A program made the translations under genes and the position numbers. Positions 21,300 through 23,208 of a stretch of DNA of 23,208 nt are shown here, one piece after another. The DNA is from UBA5399 sp964464145 (GTDB lineage: Bacteria; Bacillota; Clostridia; Christensenellales; Christensenellaceae): NCBI GenBank assembly GCA_964464145.1, contig CAYXFB010000039.1, positions 1 through 23,208 of the forward strand, given 5' to 3'. The notes under the pieces were generated by a model. It ran no database searches. It worked only from the letters and a program-made list of their open reading frames with translations, and was not told where the DNA came from. The number at the start of each line of letters is the position of its first letter. Position 1 is the first letter of the stretch.

Positions 21300-22391
21300 T
21301 TGGATCAATTAAGCAGACGTGTAACAATCAAGGACGTTGCGCTGAGAGCAGGCGTTTCAATTGGCACCGTTTCCCGCTACATAGGCAACAGCGGCTACGT
21401 TGGCAAGGAGTCCAAAGACAAAATATCCCGGGCAATAAAGGAGCTGCACTACATACCCAACGCCACGGCGCGCAGCATGATAAACAAAAAAAGCCGCATA
21501 ATAGGCGTTGCCGTTCCCGAGATAAACAACCCCTTTCTTGCTGATCTGGTGGTTCGAATAGAATCCTGCCTATCCAGGGAGGGCTACTCAATAATGCTGT
21601 GCAATACGGGCTACAACCTCAAAAAAACGGAAGCCTTCGTGGACGATCTTATAATGCGCAGCGCCGAGGGCATAATTTTGGTGGCGACCGACATATCGGA
21701 TAAAAAGCTGATAGAGAAGATACACCGCTACATGCACGGCGTAAGCGTGGGGCAAAAGCTGCCCGAATTCGACTGCATAAATTTCACCGACTACAAGACC
21801 GCCTACGATATAACGAACTATCTCATAGAAAACGGCCATTCCCGTATAGCCTGCATGGGCTTCAACGTGAACGCCTCTCAAACCATAGAGCGTCTGGACG
21901 GCGTTATAAGCGCGGTGCGAGACAACGGCCTGCCCATAAACGAGGAATATCTGCTGGAATCAGAGGGCGGCGATAAGGACGGTTACGCACTCGCCAAAAG
22001 GCTGCTTGAACTGCCCCACCCCCCAACAGCCATAGTGGCCATAAACGATTTTTACGCCATAGGCGCATACGAGGCAATATACGAAAAGGGGCTCCAGGTG
22101 GGCGACGACATATCTATCTCCGGCTTCGACGATATTCGTATGGCCAAGCTTATATCGCCCTCGCTCACCACAGTTCGCTGCAACACCAGCGAAATGGCAA
22201 GGGTGGCAAGCGAGCTTTTGACCGATAAGATACGCAAGGGCGGCGGCGGTTCGGGCGGACGCGTGGTGATGCTGCCTTCCGAGATCGTGCTGCGTGATTC
22301 AATAAAGCCCTTTGCCAGGGCGGGCACGCAAAGCAGTGGCGAAAAACGCCCGCGCAAAGCTAAAAACAAACCAAATACCTCCGCACAGTAA
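21300..22391 (+). CDS. LacI family transcriptional regulator
   Basis: A 363-residue sugar-responsive repressor starting at TTG, with AAGGGG 7 nt upstream. The LacI helix-turn-helix is TIKDVALRAGVSIGTVSRYI (residues 9-28), with the hinge region ELHYIPNATARSM. The sensor has the type 1 binding-protein fold: IIGVAVPEINNPF, AEGIILVATDIS, IAINDFYAIGAYEA-like segments and VGDDISISGFDDI. The C-terminal 30 residues are basic and Gly-rich, an unusual tail. No terminator separates it from the binding-protein gene 259 bp downstream. Two TGTAAACGTT operators there are typical LacI-family sites, so it most likely represses that transporter gene. Confidence 0.93.
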   Translation: MDQLSRRVTIKDVALRAGVSIGTVSRYIGNSGYVGKESKDKISRAIKELHYIPNATARSMINKKSRIIGVAVPEINNPFLADLVVRIESCLSREGYSIMLCNTGYNLKKTEAFVDDLIMRSAEGIILVATDISDKKLIEKIHRYMHGVSVGQKLPEFDCINFTDYKTAYDITNYLIENGHSRIACMGFNVNASQTIERLDGVISAVRDNGLPINEEYLLESEGGDKDGYALAKRLLELPHPPTAIVAINDFYAIGAYEAIYEKGLQVGDDISISGFDDIRMAKLISPSLTTVRCNTSEMARVASELLTDKIRKGGGGSGGRVVMLPSEIVLRDSIKPFARAGTQSSGEKRPRKAKNKPNTSAQ

Positions 22392-22398
22392 AAAAGTA

Positions 22399-22427
22399 TT
22401 GACAAGCGATTCGTATTGTATTATATT
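22399..22427 (+). promoter_or_regulatory. Sigma-A promoter of the second binding-protein gene
   Basis: TTGACA (22399-22404), 17 bp, TATATT (22422-22427). It begins 8 bp after the LacI stop. Start near 22434, just ahead of operator 1, with a 217-nt leader to the ATG. Confidence 0.8.
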
Positions 22428-22441
22428 TTTAGTGTCAGGTG

Positions 22442-22455
22442 TGTAAACGTTCACA
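22442..22455 (+). promoter_or_regulatory. LacI-family operator 1
   Basis: TGTAAACGTTCACA, a CG-centred near-palindrome of the LacI family, located about +9 to +22 from the predicted start, a standard repression position. Flanking GTG/CAC extends the symmetry. Confidence 0.78.
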
Positions 22456-22578
22456 CTCGTGGCGACTAGGAAATAATAAAAAGTATCTAAAACGGCAAGT
22501 TAACACTATATTTTCGGGCAAATTAAAAAATATTTAGTATATAAACAATAAGCAGGCCTCAGTTTTTTGGCATGTATA

Positions 22579-22592
22579 TGTAAACGTTAACA
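22579..22592 (+). promoter_or_regulatory. LacI-family operator 2
   Basis: TGTAAACGTTAACA, matching operator 1 in 13 of 14 positions. Centres are 137 bp apart, close to 13 helical turns, so a tetramer or paired dimers could loop the DNA. A GTTAACAC half-site lies at 22499-22506. Confidence 0.76.
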
Positions 22593-22650
22593 CAATTTTC
22601 AAATAAGTTCCAAAGGGTAACAACCCAAATACAGATTGGAGGATAGAAAA

Positions 22651-23208
22651 ATGAAAAAATCACTTTTGATGGTATTGGCACTCGCTTTGGTAAGTGTGCT
22701 GGCGTTGAGCGCCTGCGCAGCTCCGGCCGCGCCCGCGGCGGCTGAGGCTCCGGCCAGTGCGGCGGCTCCGGCAGAGGCTCCTGCCAGCGCGGCAGCTCCG
22801 GCGGAAAGCGCTGCGGAAGCTCCGGCCAGCGCGGATGCTCCGGCAGCGGCGGCGGGCGGCATGCTTACAATAGGCATGTCCTGGGCGCACAAGAACGATT
22901 CGCTCTTCTACGCGATGGAGGCCACCCTAAAGGATGCCATGGACAAAACAGCGGCCGAACGCGGCTATGAAGGCGTGGAATGGATACACGTCATAGCAAA
23001 CGACGACGCGCAGAAGCAGGCGGCGGACATAGAGGATCTCATAACGAAGGATGTTGATATGATAATATCGTACGCCTTCGATTCCGAGGCTATAAAATCC
23101 TCCATCAAATCCGCGCACGACGCGGGCATACCCTTCATATGCTACGACAGAAACGCGGCTCCGGGCGGCGAGCAGCCGGACGCATTCATAGGCCTTGACA
23201 CTGTGGAT
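22651..23208 (+). CDS. Sugar ABC transporter substrate-binding lipoprotein 2 (partial)
   Basis: The first 186 codons of a ribose-type binding lipoprotein; the reading frame stays open to the window end. A signal peptide ends in lipobox LSAC (Cys22), followed by an Ala/Pro/Ser/Glu linker (about 23-70). The binding domain begins at MLTIGMSWAHKNDSLFYAM and includes DAQKQAADIEDLITKDVDMI and AGIPFICYDRNA, which match RbsB/XylF-like type 1 folds. GGAGG at 22638-22642 precedes the ATG. It is preceded by a LacI gene and two operators, so its expression is probably induced by the sugar it binds. ATPase and permease genes are expected beyond the window. Confidence 0.9.
   Translation, partial: MKKSLLMVLALALVSVLALSACAAPAAPAAAEAPASAAAPAEAPASAAAPAESAAEAPASADAPAAAAGGMLTIGMSWAHKNDSLFYAMEATLKDAMDKTAAERGYEGVEWIHVIANDDAQKQAADIEDLITKDVDMIISYAFDSEAIKSSIKSAHDAGIPFICYDRNAAPGGEQPDAFIGLDTVD
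22717..22860 (+). repeat. Ala/Pro/Ser/Glu linker repeats of binding lipoprotein 2
   Basis: About 48 codons of imperfect APASAA / APAE / APAES units encoded by repeated GCTCCGGC-type DNA. As in the first binding protein, it should be a flexible tether. Repeat expansion or contraction is likely. Confidence 0.7.

Noticed and set aside
22730..22850. Repeated GCTCCGGC units suggesting a CRISPR or satellite
   Set aside because: The repeats are codon-periodic, without spacers, and encode a lipoprotein linker.

Overview
The window looks like a chromosomal segment from a Gram-positive, clostridial-type (Firmicutes) bacterium. The evidence is strong AGGAGG-type ribosome sites, near-consensus sigma-A promoters (TTGACA-N17-TATAAT), lipoprotein sugar-binding proteins with long Ala/Pro/Ser/Glu linkers, MepA-like MATE pumps, a FapA/DUF342 protein, and TTG/GTG starts. 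ATA is a common Ile codon. The exact lineage cannot be read from the sequence. No rRNA, tRNA, CRISPR array, insertion sequence or phage gene was seen.

Layout, left to right. (1) 90-8467 is a defence/efflux and signalling block. It holds a MATE pump (-), a PAS/degenerate-GGDEF/intact-EAL c-di-GMP phosphodiesterase (+), a decayed stretch with a possible sugar-kinase tail, a second MATE pump (-) behind a 300-nt leader with a terminator, a TetR regulator overlapping a phytoene-desaturase-like FAD oxidoreductase (+), and a pyridoxamine-oxidase-like flavoprotein (-). (2) 8438-15268 is one six-gene minus-strand catabolic operon: ribose-type ABC transporter (binding protein, ATPase, permease), DhaK-like and DhaL kinase subunits, and a class II ketose-bisphosphate aldolase, closed by a strong terminator. 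A DeoR-type regulator is divergent to it. (3) 16057-19028 is a two-gene minus-strand unit: FapA-like polymer-forming protein followed by a catalytically degenerate EAL protein. (4) 19253-21099 is a TetR regulator overlapping an MFS transporter (minus strand). (5) 21300-23208 is a LacI regulator followed by a second ribose-type binding lipoprotein, cut by the window end, with two matching LacI-type operators 137 bp apart.

How they work together: the operon in (2) reads as uptake, phosphorylation and aldol cleavage of a short ketose or polyol-derived sugar. Its DhaK lacks the histidines that bind and activate dihydroxyacetone, so the substrate is probably not simply dihydroxyacetone. The two MATE genes sit behind structured leaders sharing an 11-nt motif in a hairpin, which suggests cis-acting RNA control, possibly guanidine-type sensing. 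c-di-GMP signalling appears twice, once with an apparently active phosphodiesterase and once with a probably inactive EAL protein tied to a FapA homologue.
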